A stretch of 64,000 nucleotides of DNA, taken from Taibaiella sp. GTDB taxonomy: Bacteria > Bacteroidota > Bacteroidia > Chitinophagales > Chitinophagaceae. The notes below the pieces were generated by a model. The model was not told the origin of the DNA. It was given only the letters and a program-made list of their open reading frames with translations, and made no database searches. The position numbers and the translations under genes are program-made. Each line of letters opens with the position of its first letter. The stretch's first letter is position 1. The stretch spans positions 248,001 to 312,000 of the forward strand of contig JAHBTQ010000003.1 in assembly GCA_019638495.1 (NCBI GenBank). Direction: 5' to 3'. Shown piece by piece: positions 62,187 through 64,000 of the stretch.

Positions 62187-64000
62187 TCAGTTCATCGAAG
62201 AAGGCCAGTCCTTTTCAAAAATGCCCCATTCTTTATTAGGTGCCGGTCCCATTACAAACTCCAGGACGCCGCCCTTCAGTAGTGTTTCATGATCTATGTA
62301 CACCTTTGTATAAGGCGCTCCGTTCAATGTTACACTCTGTATATAGGGGTTTTGTTTACCTGCATTTTTTGCTTTTATGATCAGTTGCTTTCCATTCGGC
62401 AATTTCATTTTCACCTCATCCATTGATGGGCCTGCATATACATATTCGCCACCGCACGGATTTGCAGGATACATTCCCATCATGCTCCAAACAGCCCATG
62501 CACTCATTTGGCCACAGTCTTCATTGCCTGAGTAGCCATCTGGCTGGTCATGATACATAGAGTCTAGTATCAGGTGCACCCACTTTTGTGTTTTCCAGGG
62601 CTCGCCCACAAAACTGTACATATAGGCTATATGGTGGCTGGGCTCATTTCCATGCGCATACTGTCCTATAAGCCCACTCACGTCGGGTGGGGCACTTTCA
62701 CCTTTTAGTTCCGAGGGCGCGGAGAATAGAGCGTCGAGTTTAGCGGTGAACTTTGCTCTGTTTCCAAACGCGTTTGCGAGCCCGCGTACGTCATGAGGCA
62801 CAAAGAATGTATACTGCCACGCGTTTCCCTCCTCGTAAAATGATTTGCTTCCGTCTGTTGATGCAAAATAAGGGTCAAAAGGTTCTATCCAGTTGCCCGC
62901 GCTATCCTTTGCTCTTATGAAGCCCGTTCTTGCATCAAACAACGTTTGGTATGCCGATGCACGGATTTTGAATAGTTTATACTGGTCAGTTTTGCCCAGT
63001 TTCTTAGCCACCTGCGCTATACACCAGTCGTCGTAAGAATATTCAAGCGTTTTAGTGACCGAATGCCATGATGGACCCTGGGGCACATAGCCATAGGTGC
63101 AGTAAGGTTTTACACCGCGTCCTTCCTGGTAGGCGCTCTTCATCATAGCCTCATAAACCCGCTCGGCGTCCAGGCCGGGAGTGTTCTTTAGTACTGCGTC
63201 TGCCAGCACCGGTACTGCATGGTAGCCACTCATACAGTTCGTCTCATACGTGCTCAGGTCCCATACAGGTAGCAGGCCATTTTCGTAGCTAAAGGCCAGC
63301 ATACTGTTCATCATAGCCGGTAGTCGTTTTGGCTGTGTGATGGTAAGGAGTGGATGCAGCCCGCGGAAAGTGTCCCAGAGTGAGAAAACGGTGTATCGGT
63401 CGCTGCTATCACGCATTGTTAGCTTCTGTCCGTTGGCATTCTGGTATTGTCCGTCCGCGTCTGAGAATAGGTTAGGTGCTATACAGGTATGGTAAAGAGC
63501 CGTGTAAAATATGCGCCTTTGGTGCTCGTCGGTTGTCCTTATTTCCAGCTTTGCCATCTCATCATCCCATTTCTTAATAGCGGCATTTTTTACCTTTTCT
63601 AAGTCCCAGTGTTGTATTTCTTTTAGAGCCAGCAGCGCCTTGTCCTCGGTAACCGATGAGATACCCACCTTTATTTTTAGCGGCTTTCCTTTCAGGTCCG
63701 CAAATTCGACTTCTCCGTTGTATCGTCCCCAGTTTCCGCCCACGCTGTCTACTTCCTGGTGCAGGCTGTCGTAAATGCGCAGCTTCTTTATGGGCACAGA
63801 GAACCTTGCTGCAAAGAATACCCGTTGGAATTTAGCCCATCCGGTTGAAAAACGATATCCAACGATCGTTGAATCGTCTATCTTTTTTACCATGGTATAG
63901 GCCGCACTATCCCAGTTTATGGAGTAGCGCAGATGAATTCTTACGAATGGCGTGCTTCCCGCGGGGAACTTATATTCATGCATCCCACACCGTTCTGTAG
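62187..64000 (-). CDS. GH92 family alpha-mannosidase, 5'-truncated by window edge
   Basis: Calcium-dependent exo-alpha-mannosidase family, mostly 1,2-linked. At least 604 residues are in the window and the frame is open to the right edge, where it reads ATERCGMHEYKF-like sequence; the signal peptide and N-terminal beta-sandwich begin outside. The catalytic (alpha/alpha)6 domain is complete: SLWDTFRGLHPLLT, GNEPSHHIAYMY and the general acid/base region GNEDCGQMSAWAVWSMMGMYP. In Bacteroidota these enzymes are periplasmic or surface lipoproteins that trim yeast mannan or N-glycans. No other glycan-use genes are visible, although they may lie beyond the edge. Confidence 0.93.
   Translation of the reverse strand, partial: TERCGMHEYKFPAGSTPFVRIHLRYSINWDSAAYTMVKKIDDSTIVGYRFSTGWAKFQRVFFAARFSVPIKKLRIYDSLHQEVDSVGGNWGRYNGEVEFADLKGKPLKIKVGISSVTEDKALLALKEIQHWDLEKVKNAAIKKWDDEMAKLEIRTTDEHQRRIFYTALYHTCIAPNLFSDADGQYQNANGQKLTMRDSSDRYTVFSLWDTFRGLHPLLTITQPKRLPAMMNSMLAFSYENGLLPVWDLSTYETNCMSGYHAVPVLADAVLKNTPGLDAERVYEAMMKSAYQEGRGVKPYCTYGYVPQGPSWHSVTKTLEYSYDDWCIAQVAKKLGKTDQYKLFKIRASAYQTLFDARTGFIRAKDSAGNWIEPFDPYFASTDGSKSFYEEGNAWQYTFFVPHDVRGLANAFGNRAKFTAKLDALFSAPSELKGESAPPDVSGLIGQYAHGNEPSHHIAYMYSFVGEPWKTQKWVHLILDSMYHDQPDGYSGNEDCGQMSAWAVWSMMGMYPANPCGGEYVYAGPSMDEVKMKLPNGKQLIIKAKNAGKQNPYIQSVTLNGAPYTKVYIDHETLLKGGVLEFVMGPAPNKEWGIFEKDWPSSMN

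Noticed and set aside
1..64000. tRNA or rRNA genes, insertion sequences, integrases or phage genes
   Set aside because: Read by eye on both strands, I found no CCA-ending cloverleaf candidates, transposase motifs, terminal inverted repeats with target duplications, or phage proteins. A tRNA scan would be needed to be certain.

Overview
This 64 kb window is chromosomal DNA from a member of the Bacteroidota, most likely the Chitinophagia/Chitinophagaceae branch. The evidence is a TonB-dependent receptor, the gliding-motility lipoprotein GldD, two proteins ending in type IX secretion (T9SS) sorting tails, a DUF5723 barrel, a bacillithiol-type YtxJ, a long SecA with a SEC-C tail, very few strong Shine-Dalgarno sequences, and many copies of the Bacteroidota -7 promoter box TAnnTTTG just upstream of genes. 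I assign no species. No rRNA, tRNA, CRISPR array, insertion sequence or prophage was seen. The first and last genes are cut by the window edges.

Layout. 1-5.8 kb: end of a TonB receptor, a TMTC-like membrane protein with TPRs, rlmN, and a small membrane protein. 5.8-7.4 kb: two tandem secreted proteins made of YD/RHS-like repeats. 7.5-10.5 kb: acpP-fabF-rnc followed by a lipoprotein. 10.7-19.5 kb: a 7TM-type class III nucleotide cyclase, an NlpC/P60 hydrolase, a YfhO-like membrane protein, trehalase, and a GNAT-nitrilase fusion. 19.5-24.5 kb: a MATE exporter, a tiny KKDGTPD-repeat protein, then a lipoprotein-MBOAT-SGNH cluster that looks like a polysaccharide O-acylation module. 24.6-35.2 kb: formate-tetrahydrofolate ligase, a WalJ-type metallo-hydrolase, YtxJ, envelope proteins, tadA, gldD, DUF3467, guaA and a histidine kinase. 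35.4-41.7 kb: topoisomerase IV subunit A, a BFN nuclease-UVR protein, an MFS exporter and a T9SS-exported beta-helix protein. 41.8-49.3 kb: secA, a DUF5648-like secreted protein, holB, and the operon lptE-TPR-secG. 49.3-62 kb: a long AT-rich leader and one gene for a 4029-residue secreted adhesin-like protein. 62.2-64 kb: a GH92 mannosidase, cut by the edge.

The most unusual object is the 12.1 kb gene at 49927-62016. It has a signal peptide, then about 22 units of ~90 residues, then a linker and a PKD-like segment, then 19 units of a different ~73-residue Cys-containing Ig-like repeat, and finally a T9SS tail. The 90-residue units are not a simple tandem array. They fall into types A to E arranged A-B-C-D-E, A-B-C-D-E, A-B-D-E, A-B-D-E and then a partial block, so they form a nested higher-order repeat with block lengths of 451, 448, 364 and 362 residues.

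Several genes serve envelope biogenesis and export together: secA and secG (Sec translocation), lptE (LPS delivery), gldD (T9SS/gliding), and the T9SS cargo proteins. Others are housekeeping: rlmN, rnc, acpP, fabF, tadA, guaA, fhs, parC and holB.
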